DNA of 13,315 nucleotides from JAVDCA01 sp035764045 (lineage in GTDB: Bacteria > Pseudomonadota > Alphaproteobacteria > Rhizobiales > Xanthobacteraceae), in contig DASTZX010000395.1 in the NCBI GenBank assembly GCA_035764045.1, positions 1-13,315 of the forward strand. The letters run 5' to 3'. The notes beneath the pieces were generated by a model. That model saw only the letters and a program-made list of their open reading frames with translations, did no database searches and had not been told where the DNA came from. Position 1 is the stretch's first letter, and each line of letters begins with the position of its first letter. Positions 6,107 through 13,267 of the stretch are shown in pieces. A program made the translations under genes and the position numbers.

Positions 6107-7435
6107 ATGGCGAGCGCAACCACCTACAAATCAGGGATGACGGAGGCCGAGCACAGCGCCCAGCTGCGCAAGGCGGTGATCGCCTCCACCATCGGAACCA
6201 CTATCGAATGGTATGACTTCTTCCTCTACGGTACCGCGGCCGGGCTGGTGTTCGGCAAGCTCTTCTTTCCGAACGAGAATCCCCTTTCCGCTACCCTGCT
6301 CGCCTTCGGCACCTATTTCATCGGCTTCATCGGCCGCCCGATCGGGGCGGCGATCTTCGGCCACTATGGAGACCGCATCGGCCGCAAAGGAACGCTGATC
6401 GCGACCCTCCTGTGCATGGGCATTGCGACCTTCCTGATCGCCTTCGTGCCGACCTACGAGTCGATCGGCATCTGGGGCGCCATCATCCTCACGATCCTGC
6501 GCGTGTTCCAAGGAATCGGCGTCGGCGGCGAATGGGGCGGCTCGGTCCTGCTCGCGATGGAATGGGCGCGCACGCACGGCCACCGCGGGCTGGTCGCGTC
6601 CTGGCCGCAGTTCGGCGTGCCCTGCGGGCTCTTCCTCTCGAATCTCGCGGTGCTGATCTTCAGCGCCGTGTACGGCGACCAGTTCAACACGATCGGTTGG
6701 CGGATTCCGTTCGCGATCTCGATCGTGCTGGTCGGGGTCGGCCTGTGGATCCGCCTCGGCATCCTCGAGACGCCGGTGTTCCAGGCGCTCCTGAACGACA
6801 ACAAGATCGAGCGCGCGCCGATCGTCGAGGTGATCAAGAAGCAGCCCAAGGAGATCATCCTCTCCGCGCTGCTGCGCATGGCGGAGCAGGCGCCGTTCTA
6901 TATCTTCACGGCGTTCATCTTCGCCTATGCCGTCGGAACGCTGAAAATGTCACGCGACCTCATCCTCGCCGCGGTGCTGGTCGCAGCCTGCGTCTCGTTC
7001 ATCACCATTCCGCTGTCGGGCCACATCTCCGACCGGATCGGCCGCAAGAAGATGTACCTGATCGGCGCCGCCACCGTCGGCGTGTTCGGGTTCATCTATT
7101 TCGGCATGGTCGACACTGCGATCCCGGCACTGGTGTTCATCGCGATCGTGCTTTCGCTCATTCCGCACGACATGCAGTACGGCCCGCAGGCCGCGCTGAT
7201 CGCCGAGGCCTTCACGCCACGGCTGCGCTACAGCGGCGCCTCGCTCGGCTACCAGCTCGCCTCGATCATCGCCGGCGGTCCGGCGCCACTCATCGCGACC
7301 TGGCTCTATGCCCAGTACAAGACCGGCTACGCGATCGCGGTCTACGTCGCGGCCTGTGCCGTGGTGAGCTTGGTGTCGACGGCCTTCATGCCGGACTACA
7401 CCGGCCAGGACATCTCGGCGGAATACGACGACTGA
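6107..7435 (+). CDS. MHS-family (ShiA/ProP-type) MFS metabolite:proton symporter
   Basis: Encodes 442 residues from ATG 6107, with an ideal AGGAGG at 6092-6097 nine bases upstream; the frame is open further up but has no such site. The MHS family imports organic acids, amino acids or osmolytes with protons across the inner membrane through 12 helices. Signatures are TTIEWYDFFLYG in helix 1 (31-42), GHYGDRIGRKGT (85-96), RVFQGIGVGGEWGG (132-145), RLGILETPVF (216-225) and the second-half loop copy GHISDRIGRKK (305-315). The protein has the expected length and is intact. The neighbours give no catabolic pathway, so shikimate, oxoglutarate, citrate or betaine uptake cannot be separated. It is probably monocistronic: a promoter-like sequence precedes it and a terminator-like repeat follows. 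Confidence 0.95.
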   Translation: MASATTYKSGMTEAEHSAQLRKAVIASTIGTTIEWYDFFLYGTAAGLVFGKLFFPNENPLSATLLAFGTYFIGFIGRPIGAAIFGHYGDRIGRKGTLIATLLCMGIATFLIAFVPTYESIGIWGAIILTILRVFQGIGVGGEWGGSVLLAMEWARTHGHRGLVASWPQFGVPCGLFLSNLAVLIFSAVYGDQFNTIGWRIPFAISIVLVGVGLWIRLGILETPVFQALLNDNKIERAPIVEVIKKQPKEIILSALLRMAEQAPFYIFTAFIFAYAVGTLKMSRDLILAAVLVAACVSFITIPLSGHISDRIGRKKMYLIGAATVGVFGFIYFGMVDTAIPALVFIAIVLSLIPHDMQYGPQAALIAEAFTPRLRYSGASLGYQLASIIAGGPAPLIATWLYAQYKTGYAIAVYVAACAVVSLVSTAFMPDYTGQDISAEYDD

Positions 7436-7446
7436 GGTCGCAGGGC

Positions 7447-7486
7447 CCGGGCCTGACGCCAGACGCGCCGTGACGGACAGGCCCGG
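7447..7486 (+). terminator. Terminator-like inverted repeat after the symporter gene
   Basis: CCGGGCCTG (7447-7455) pairs perfectly with CAGGCCCGG (7478-7486) across a 22-nt loop, starting 12 bp after the symporter stop. There is no T-run after the second arm. The position between convergent genes suits a bidirectional terminator. The long loop lowers confidence. Confidence 0.4.
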
Positions 7487-7626
7487 CCATCGCTCTCAGG
7501 CGAGCCAAGCCTGACGGCGATCATTTCCCGATTGAGGGCAAGTACTTAGCGTCGCGTGTCGACGTCGCGCGCCACTGCACTGTTCGCCGAAGGACAGCCT
7601 CCGTCACCCGGTTTGGCGACCCGCCG

Positions 7627-7860
7627 CTATTCCGCGGCCTGCAGGCGGTGCAACGCCGCATCCCTGCTCATTCGGGCGTCGAGCAGAAATCGTTCCAGGC
7701 TCTCGACGAACTGATAGCTCGCCGCCAAGTGGCGCCAGCTCTTCGCGATTTTGTCGTGTTCGTCGCCGATCGCGAGGTCGGAAGCCTCGGCCGATCGTCG
7801 CTCGGCCGCGGCGGCGCGCGCCAGCGCGTCGGCGATATGGCCCTCGAGTTTTTGCAGCAT
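7627..7860 (-). CDS. Small helical hypothetical protein
   Basis: Encodes 77 residues from ATG 7860, beginning MLQKLEGHIADALARAAAAE and containing KIAKSWRHLAASYQFVESLE and a charged C-terminus. It is predicted to be two or three amphipathic helices with no signal or membrane segment. The A..R.......KIA.SWR.LA pattern recalls the two small genes at the left end, so it may belong to the same loose group of rhizobial helical proteins. No function is known. GGGGGAACGGGG precedes the ATG, a purine-rich stretch that could act as a ribosome site. An overlapping reading frame from ATG 7901 starts MIACNDNEDPGERG and runs out of frame into this gene. The true N-terminus could therefore be longer if a one-base sequence error exists. 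Confidence 0.75.
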   Translation of the reverse strand: MLQKLEGHIADALARAAAAERRSAEASDLAIGDEHDKIAKSWRHLAASYQFVESLERFLLDARMSRDAALHRLQAAE

Positions 7861-8585
7861 CCCCGTTCCCCCGGGTCTTCGTTATCGTTGCAGGCGATCA
7901 TCACACCGGGCGTCGCCTGATTTTTCTATTGTGGACATCGTGCGCTCATCGTTGACTTTTTGCGAGTCTTTTCTGCGGCACACTGCGGTAGATCGCCGAC
8001 GTCGCCATCCGGGTGTTCGCTTCCGCGCATTGACCATCTGCAATGAACACCCTTTTGATGACGGGCGGATGGCGAACGAGAATCGTGCGGACCATCGCGC
8101 ACGATCATTGATTCATCAAGTGCCGCCCATACTTGCGACCGCGGAGATGCAACGGCGCGGTCATAGCCGGCGCGGCCGCGTCTCTGATGAGCGGGCATGA
8201 CCGACGGACGCTCACGCGCGATTGCGCTCGCTGCGGCCGCGTGCCGCAATCTGATGGAGTGCCGATGCGGCCGAGGGGTCTTTCCTCCTTCGCGATCCGG
8301 CACGCTCCCGGGCACAGGATTCATCGTGCGCGCGTAACCCCACTCCGGCGTGGACCGCCTGCCGGCAGCCGACAGATCCAGCTCTCGGGCCGACCTCTTT
8401 GCCGGCGGGACCGGCGCGATGTCCGGATGGCTGCCAGCATAACTTCTTACCTCCACCCCGCGGGCTCCCCGCCCGCCCCGATCCGCCCCGAAAATACCCC
8501 CAATCTCCGTTCACCCTGCGCAATCTCAGTCATTGGCCGGAACGGCCCTTTCGGCTAAGACCGGACCAGCGGTCCGCGTCGGGCG
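7861..8585. other. Gene-poor stretch of about 725 bp
   Basis: No convincing gene lies between the 77-residue gene and the penicillin-binding protein gene. Open frames here (for example 7926-8456 minus and 8133-8558 plus) are rich in Arg, Pro, Ser and His, without domain motifs or good ribosome sites, and look like random GC-rich frames. A TTGACT at 7952-7957 lies in a T-rich patch and could be a -35, but no -10 is clear. The upstream control region of the penicillin-binding protein should lie in the right-hand part, where only a short hairpin at 8562-8576 stands out. Confidence 0.6.
8562..8576 (+). promoter_or_regulatory. Short hairpin just before the PBP1A start
   Basis: CGGACC-AGC-GGTCCG has 6-bp perfect arms and a 3-nt loop, 9 bp upstream of the TTG at 8586. 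In mRNA it would occupy the place of a Shine-Dalgarno for that TTG, which has none. It could modulate initiation, or mean that the GTG at 8619 is the real start. Confidence 0.35.
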
Positions 8586-10817
8586 TTGACGGACCTGCAC
8601 ACCGCGAAGGACGTGGAAGTGGCCCCCCTTTTCCCCGGTGACGGGTCCAATCTGAGCTGGCGGGAGCGTATCAAGCGCTTCCTGCTCGACCTCGACTCGC
8701 GTCTCGACTTCGGGCTCTTCCAGAGCCGGATCTGGGGCCGGGAGCTGTTCGAGCGCTTTGCCGAGTTCATGGACCGCTTCCATGTGGCGGGCTGGCGGCG
8801 CTGGGTGCTGGTGGAGCCGCTGTCCGAGCTCGGCACGCTCGGCACGCTCGGGCTGCTGCTTGCGCTGGCGCTCGCGATTCCTGCTTTCCGCGAAACCTCG
8901 GACGAGGACTGGTTGAAGAAATCCGATCTCGCGGTGACCTTCCTGGACCGCTACGGCAACGAGGTCGGCTCCCGCGGCATCAAGCACAACGATTCGATCC
9001 CGCTCGAGGACTTGCCCGATCACCTGATCAAGGCTGTGCTCGCCACCGAGGACCGGCGCTTTTACGAGCATTTCGGCATCGACATCGCAGGCACGGCGCG
9101 CGCCCTGGTCACCAATGCGCGCGCCGGCGGCGTCGTGCAGGGCGGCTCCTCGATCACCCAGCAGCTCGCCAAGAATCTGTTCCTCTCCAACGAGCGCACG
9201 ATCGAGCGCAAGATCAACGAGGCTTTCCTCGCGCTGTGGCTCGAAACCCGTCTCACCAAGAACGAGATCCTCAAGCTCTACCTCGACCGCGCCTACATGG
9301 GCGGCGGCACGTTCGGGGTCGATGCCGCAGCGCAGTATTATTTCGGCAAGTCGGCTCGCGACGTGAACCTTCCGGAAGCCGCGATGCTGGCCGGCCTGTT
9401 CAAGGCGCCGACCCGGTTTGCACCCCACATCAACCTGCCCGCCGCCCGCGCGCGCGCCAATGTGGTGCTCGACAACCTGGTCGATGCCGGGTTCATGACC
9501 GAAGGCCAGGTTTTCGGCGCCCGCCGCAACCCGGCGACGCCGGTCGACCGGCGCGACGAGGACGCACCCGACTATTATCTCGACTACGCCTTCGACGAGG
9601 TTCGCAAGCTGGTCGACACGCTGCCGAAATCGGTGGTCGAGCGCGTCTTCGTGGTGCGCACCGCGCTCGACATGGGCGTCCAGCACAAGGCCGAGGAGTC
9701 GGTGGAGAACGCGCTGCGTCAGTACGGCCGCGATTACCACGCCAAGCAGGCGGCCACGGTGGTCGCCGACCTCGACGGCGGCGTCCGCGCGATGGTGGGC
9801 GGGCGCGACTATGGCGAAAGCCAGTTCAACCGTGCGACCGATGCGATGCGCCAGCCGGGCTCCTCGTTCAAGCCCTACGTCTATTCGACCGCGCTGATGC
9901 ACGGCATGAAGCCGACCACTACGGTGGTCGATGGGCCGGTCTGCATCGGCAACTGGTGTCCCCACAATTACGGCGGCGGGTTCTCGGGCGCCCAGCCGCT
10001 CTGGTCGGCGCTCAAGAATTCGATCAACACCGTCGCGGTGAAGCTGTCGATCTACGTCGGCGACGGCAATCCGAAAGTCGGCCGCGCCCGCATCGTCGAG
10101 ACCGCGCGCAAGATGGGCATCGTCACCCCGCTGCCCGACACGCCGTCGCTGCCGATCGGCGCCGACGAGGTCAACGTGCTCGAGCACACGGTCGCCTATG
10201 CGACATTCCCCAACCTCGGCAAGGCGGTGACGCCGCACACGGTTCTCGAGGTGCGCACCGGCGCCGGCGAGACCATTTGGCGCTGGGACCGCGACGGCAA
10301 GAAGCCGACCCAGGCGATCCCGCCCCAGGTCGCGACCGACATGATCTTCATGATGAACAAGGTGGTCGAGGAAGGCACCGCACGGCGCGCCATGCTCAAT
10401 GGCATCAAGGCGGCCGGCAAGACAGGCACCACCAACGCGTATCGCGACGCCTGGTTCGTCGGCTACACCGGCAACTTCGTGTGCGGCGTCTGGTTCGGCA
10501 ACGATGACTATTCGCCGCTCAACCGCATGACCGGCGGCGCGCTGCCGGCCATGACGTGGCACGAGATCATGGAATACGCGCACCAGGGCATCGAGCTCAA
10601 GAACCTGCCCGGTCTGCCGCCCAATCCGGCGCCGACGGCGCCCGTGGCTCAGAACACGCCCAACGGCGAGCCCGCGCGTCCCGCTATGCTGACCTATCGC
10701 GGCGCCCAGGTGCTGGTTGGGATCGAGCGGATGATGGAAGAGACGAGCCGCGCGCTGCCCGCACCGCCCGGCCCGGCGGCCTCTCTCGCCCCGCCGCGCG
10801 TCGCGAATAGCGATTAG
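8586..10817 (+). CDS. Penicillin-binding protein 1A, bifunctional peptidoglycan glycosyltransferase/transpeptidase
   Basis: Encodes 743 residues if begun at TTG 8586, the first start after an in-frame TAA at 8556. GTG 8619 is a strong alternative (732 residues) with AAGGA 7 bp upstream; I keep the longer form because, from memory, related proteins have a similar head. An N-terminal cytoplasmic region of about 80 residues precedes one membrane helix (about 84-100). The GT51 glycosyltransferase domain shows ATEDRRFYEHFG (catalytic E155) and GGSSITQQLAKN (186-197). The transpeptidase domain has S426-SF-K429, SIN (479-481) and KTGTT (612-616). A Pro/Ala-rich tail ends the protein. It polymerises and cross-links peptidoglycan from lipid II at the outer face of the inner membrane. 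All catalytic motifs are intact. No neighbour is clearly linked to its role. Confidence 0.95.
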   Translation: MTDLHTAKDVEVAPLFPGDGSNLSWRERIKRFLLDLDSRLDFGLFQSRIWGRELFERFAEFMDRFHVAGWRRWVLVEPLSELGTLGTLGLLLALALAIPAFRETSDEDWLKKSDLAVTFLDRYGNEVGSRGIKHNDSIPLEDLPDHLIKAVLATEDRRFYEHFGIDIAGTARALVTNARAGGVVQGGSSITQQLAKNLFLSNERTIERKINEAFLALWLETRLTKNEILKLYLDRAYMGGGTFGVDAAAQYYFGKSARDVNLPEAAMLAGLFKAPTRFAPHINLPAARARANVVLDNLVDAGFMTEGQVFGARRNPATPVDRRDEDAPDYYLDYAFDEVRKLVDTLPKSVVERVFVVRTALDMGVQHKAEESVENALRQYGRDYHAKQAATVVADLDGGVRAMVGGRDYGESQFNRATDAMRQPGSSFKPYVYSTALMHGMKPTTTVVDGPVCIGNWCPHNYGGGFSGAQPLWSALKNSINTVAVKLSIYVGDGNPKVGRARIVETARKMGIVTPLPDTPSLPIGADEVNVLEHTVAYATFPNLGKAVTPHTVLEVRTGAGETIWRWDRDGKKPTQAIPPQVATDMIFMMNKVVEEGTARRAMLNGIKAAGKTGTTNAYRDAWFVGYTGNFVCGVWFGNDDYSPLNRMTGGALPAMTWHEIMEYAHQGIELKNLPGLPPNPAPTAPVAQNTPNGEPARPAMLTYRGAQVLVGIERMMEETSRALPAPPGPAASLAPPRVANSD

Positions 10818-10834
10818 CTGTTCCTCCGTACGCT

Positions 10835-10858
10835 GTTCGTTATTCAGTTCGTCATTCA
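10835..10858 (+). repeat. 12-bp tandem duplication between PBP1A and the DUF1214 gene
   Basis: GTTCGTTATTCA (10835-10846) is followed directly by GTTCGTCATTCA (10847-10858), one mismatch in twelve. It is AT-richer than its surroundings and fills most of the 55-bp gap between the two genes. It may carry promoter function for the downstream pair, but no clear -35/-10 pair is seen. Confidence 0.6.
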
Positions 10859-10872
10859 ATCGGGATCACGCC

Positions 10873-11454
10873 GTGCGGCTGCTCATCGGGACCCTCTACA
10901 CCTTCGCCCTCGCGGCGGCGATCGGGCTCGGCTCCACGTGGTTTGCGCTCACCCACAGCGCAGGCTTCAACAACCTGCAGATCGGCAGCTGGAGCGCCCG
11001 TCCGCGCGCCGGAACCGCCGATATCGACCCGTACGCGCGCGCCGCGATCGCGCGCAACGGCGCGCTGCCCGTCGCCATCGGCGACGGCGTATCATTCCTG
11101 GCGCGGACCGACGATGACGGCCGGCCTCTCGACGGCCGCTGCGACACGGTCGTCAGCGGCACCACGCCGGCGGCACGCTACTTCACGCTCACCCTGTACG
11201 ACCCGGACGGCCGCCTGGTGGCAAACTCGCTCGACCGCCAGGGCTTCACCAGCCAGGAGCTGGTGCGCAACCAGGACGGCAGCTTCGAGATCACCGTCGC
11301 CCCCCGCGCCCGGGCCGGGAACTGGCTTCCGACCGGCGGGGTCGAGCGCTACGTGCTGGTGCTGCGGTTCTACGACACCTCGGTGGGAGTAGCGACCCGG
11401 GCCGAGCGCGAGGCGCCGATGCCCGCGGTCAAGTCGACGGGAGCCTGCTCGTGA
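10873..11454 (+). CDS. DUF1214-domain membrane-anchored protein
   Basis: Encodes 193 residues from GTG 10873. An N-terminal hydrophobic segment (about 3-28) should act as a membrane anchor or uncleaved signal, placing the rest in the periplasm. The C-terminal part carries YFTLTLYDPDGRLVANSLD (103-121), then DGSFEI, GNWLP (149-153) and a closing VLRFYD segment, the usual features of DUF1214. The domain's biochemical function is unknown. In many bacteria it is fused behind DUF1254 in a larger protein; here it is separate and lies upstream of its likely DUF1254 partner. The two genes overlap by one base (TGATG), so translation is coupled. It begins 55 bp after the PBP1A gene and might share its transcript. 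No good Shine-Dalgarno precedes the GTG. Confidence 0.87.
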   Translation: MRLLIGTLYTFALAAAIGLGSTWFALTHSAGFNNLQIGSWSARPRAGTADIDPYARAAIARNGALPVAIGDGVSFLARTDDDGRPLDGRCDTVVSGTTPAARYFTLTLYDPDGRLVANSLDRQGFTSQELVRNQDGSFEITVAPRARAGNWLPTGGVERYVLVLRFYDTSVGVATRAEREAPMPAVKSTGACS

Positions 11455-11996
11455 TGCGCTGGATCCTGTGGACGCTCGCCGGCCTCCTGCTTGGTGGGAT
11501 CGTGCATCTCGCGACGGTGCTGGCGCTGCCGCGCACCGCGACCCAGGACGCCTATGCGCGCCTTGCGCCGCTGACGCCGGTCAATGCCGTGACGCCGCTC
11601 CCGCCGCCGACGCCCGGAAACGCGGTGCTGCCGTTCATGGACCCGGCCTTCGCGGTTGCCATCTGCCGTTACGATCTCGGCAGTGGACCCATCAAGCTCG
11701 CCGCGCCCGTCAGCCAGGCCTATACCTCCGTCACCTTCTACACCCGGCGTGGCGTCGCCTATTACGGCATCAACGACCGCGCCGCCGGCCGGCGCAGCAT
11801 CGAGCTCGACCTGATGACCACCGCGCAGCATGACGCAATGCCGGAGGAAGCGGACGTGACTGCCGCCGACCGCCTGATCATCGAATCGCCCAGCGCCACC
11901 GGCCTGATCGTGCTGCGCGCGCTCAGCCCGGAGCCGGGTCTGATGCCAATGGCGCAGGCCGCGCTTGCCGCCGCGCGCTGCCAGGTTGCGCAGTAA
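11454..11996 (+). CDS. Short DUF1254-like membrane-anchored protein, partner of the DUF1214 gene
   Basis: Encodes 180 residues from ATG 11454, overlapping the preceding stop by one base; a GTG at 11451 is in frame but less likely. An N-terminal hydrophobic helix (about 3-24) anchors it, and a Pro-rich linker (41-58) precedes the folded part. That part has FMDPAFAVAICRYDL (61-75), SVTFYTRRGVAYYGINDRA (92-110) and LMTTAQ (120-125). I recall short rhizobial proteins of this type being labelled DUF1254, always beside a DUF1214 gene. It is much shorter than classical DUF1254 proteins, so the family call is less secure than the pairing. It is probably periplasmic and may form a complex with its partner. 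Function unknown. Confidence 0.8.
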   Translation: MRWILWTLAGLLLGGIVHLATVLALPRTATQDAYARLAPLTPVNAVTPLPPPTPGNAVLPFMDPAFAVAICRYDLGSGPIKLAAPVSQAYTSVTFYTRRGVAYYGINDRAAGRRSIELDLMTTAQHDAMPEEADVTAADRLIIESPSATGLIVLRALSPEPGLMPMAQAALAAARCQVAQ

Positions 11997-12039
11997 AGCC
12001 GCAGCGCCGCTCAAGCCCTCGATCGCCACTGAGACCGCC

Positions 12040-12147
12040 ATGACCCCGACGCCCGTCCAGGCAACGCCGGCTTCCGACCGCGAGCTTGTCCTCACGCGTC
12101 TGGGCCAATGCGCTGATCAGCTCGCGGCGTTGGTGGCGAAGCTGTGA
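12040..12147 (+). CDS. Possible 35-residue ORF (doubtful)
   Basis: ATG 12040 to TGA 12147, reading MTPTPVQATPASDRELVLTR and then a helix with QCADQLAALVAKL. The second half would be a good amphipathic helix, which is why it is listed. There is no Shine-Dalgarno, it sits between two convergent genes, and the region also contains a palindrome GCTGATCAGC (12112-12121). It may be chance. Confidence 0.18.
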   Translation: MTPTPVQATPASDRELVLTRLGQCADQLAALVAKL

Positions 12148-12172
12148 GGCGGCGAGCGCGCGGTCGCCCGCT

Positions 12173-12970
12173 CTATTTCGAGATCACCACGGCCGCAGAA
12201 GGCACTGCCGCCGCCGCCACCGCCTCGCCGCAGGCGACAAGCGGCGGCCCGAAATGCGGCGACGCGATCACCCTGTTCTGGGCAATCCGCGTATTGAGCA
12301 GCGTGAGCGAGCGCTCGACCTCGACCGCCATCGGTGAAGGGGTCGCGATGACGAGGCGCTGCAACGCGCTGCAATAGGCGAGCGATCGCTCGACCAGCGA
12401 GCCCTGCACCCAGGCCACGACGAGCTGGTTCTCGGCGATGCGGGCGATGGCGTTGCCGTGCTCCCTGGGCGTCAGCGCTGTCACATAGGCGAAGCTCAGC
12501 GCGCGCTTGCTGTCGAGATCGATGACGCGACGCGCGGTAGCGAAGAAATCCGGGATTCGCGCGACATCGTTGCGGATGTCGGTGTCGAGCTGCGCGTAGC
12601 GCGCGCTCGCCGAGCGGTATTGCCTGTGCAGCAGGCGGTCCCCGTAGCGCACGACCTCGTAGCCAGGCCAGCCGAAGGAGTGGGAAACGCCGTACTCATT
12701 GACGATCGCGTACCAGCGATTGCGGTCGAAGGGCGGCTCGATCAACGGGTAGCCGAGGTCGCGCAGCTGGCGCTCCTCGTCGGTGAGCGGATACTTCGAG
12801 ACGGGCACGCCGGCCTCACGCGCCGCATCGCGCCCGACCCACGCGTGGATGTCGTCGTCGACGAGCCCGGGCTTGAGCCGGCCGTAATCGCCGTTCGCCG
12901 CGCAAGCGCCGAGCAGCAACGGCAGGGCGAGCGCGCGCACGAGGCGCGTCGACATCACGCGCGATGGCAT
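12173..12970 (-). CDS. Hypothetical lipoprotein
   Basis: Encodes 265 residues from ATG 12970 (GGAT 7 bp upstream); ATG 12955 is possible and gives 260. The frame is open to 13177, but that part overlaps the upstream small gene and lacks a signal-like start. The N-terminus shows a basic head, a hydrophobic stretch ALALPLLL and the lipobox LGAC with Cys23. Ala follows the Cys, not Asp, so outer-membrane sorting is likely. The mature part has LVDDDIHAWVGRDAAR, LTDEERQLRDLGYPLIEPPF and a mostly helical remainder with ALSFAYVTAL. I recall similar proteins in Bradyrhizobium, all uncharacterised. It lies 55 bp downstream of the 64-residue gene on the same strand and may share its transcript. Function unknown. 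Confidence 0.88.
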   Translation of the reverse strand: MPSRVMSTRLVRALALPLLLGACAANGDYGRLKPGLVDDDIHAWVGRDAAREAGVPVSKYPLTDEERQLRDLGYPLIEPPFDRNRWYAIVNEYGVSHSFGWPGYEVVRYGDRLLHRQYRSASARYAQLDTDIRNDVARIPDFFATARRVIDLDSKRALSFAYVTALTPREHGNAIARIAENQLVVAWVQGSLVERSLAYCSALQRLVIATPSPMAVEVERSLTLLNTRIAQNRVIASPHFGPPLVACGEAVAAAAVPSAAVVISK

Positions 12971-13025
12971 GCCTTGATCCGCTATTCGATCCGCGGGAAC
13001 GCGACGCTGAACGAACGGGCACCAC

Positions 13026-13220
13026 TCAAGGGCGCGAAACGCGCCGCCTTCGCTTGCGGCCCGACGACACGCTCGAAGGCTCGGCGTCGCTCGGCGGGCC
13101 TTCGCCGGAACGCTCGATACGCACAACCGGGAGAATGATGACGGTCGCCGAGCCGGCGTGCTGATCGACTGACGCACGCCCGGCCGATCGCCCCTCCGGA
13201 AATGTCACCACGATCCCCAT
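13026..13220 (-). CDS. Small hypothetical protein with basic C-terminal tail
   Basis: Encodes 64 residues from ATG 13220, with GGAGGG four bases upstream, a good Shine-Dalgarno. It begins MGIVVTFPEGRSAGR, has a hydrophobic strand-like segment ATVIILPVVRIERS (about 25-38), an acidic Ser/Pro-rich stretch, and ends RKRRRRVSRP. The arrangement of a FP.G head, a VIILPV.RIER block and an Arg-rich tail matches a type of small rhizobial protein I recall as conserved but uncharacterised. The basic tail might contact nucleic acid or anionic lipid, which is a guess. It precedes the lipoprotein gene by 55 bp. A competing frame (13290 to 12982, minus) covers the same DNA but is low-complexity and lacks a ribosome site. 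Confidence 0.72.
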   Translation of the reverse strand: MGIVVTFPEGRSAGRASVDQHAGSATVIILPVVRIERSGEGPPSDAEPSSVSSGRKRRRRVSRP

Positions 13221-13251
13221 GGAGCCCTCCGCCCCTTACGCAAGGCGACAC

Positions 13252-13267
13252 CGGCGATTCTTCGCCG
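13252..13267 (-). promoter_or_regulatory. Inverted repeat upstream of the 64-residue gene
   Basis: CGGCGA-TTCT-TCGCCG has perfect 6-bp arms and a 4-nt loop, 31 bp upstream of the ATG at 13220. Read on the minus strand it would form a hairpin in the leader or mark an operator. The 5' side of this region reaches the window edge, so the promoter itself may be cut off. Confidence 0.35.

Noticed and set aside
7926..8456. 176-codon minus-strand frame in the gene-poor region
   Set aside because: Composition looks random, there is no ribosome site, and overlapping frames on the other strand (8133-8558) are equally poor.
8526..10859. 777-codon minus-strand open frame across the PBP1A gene
   Set aside because: The plus strand encodes intact GT51 and transpeptidase motifs. 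The antisense product is biased and lacks any recognisable domain.
11370..12095. 241-codon minus-strand frame under the DUF1254-like gene
   Set aside because: Antisense to a coherent anchored protein with coupled start; the product is low complexity.
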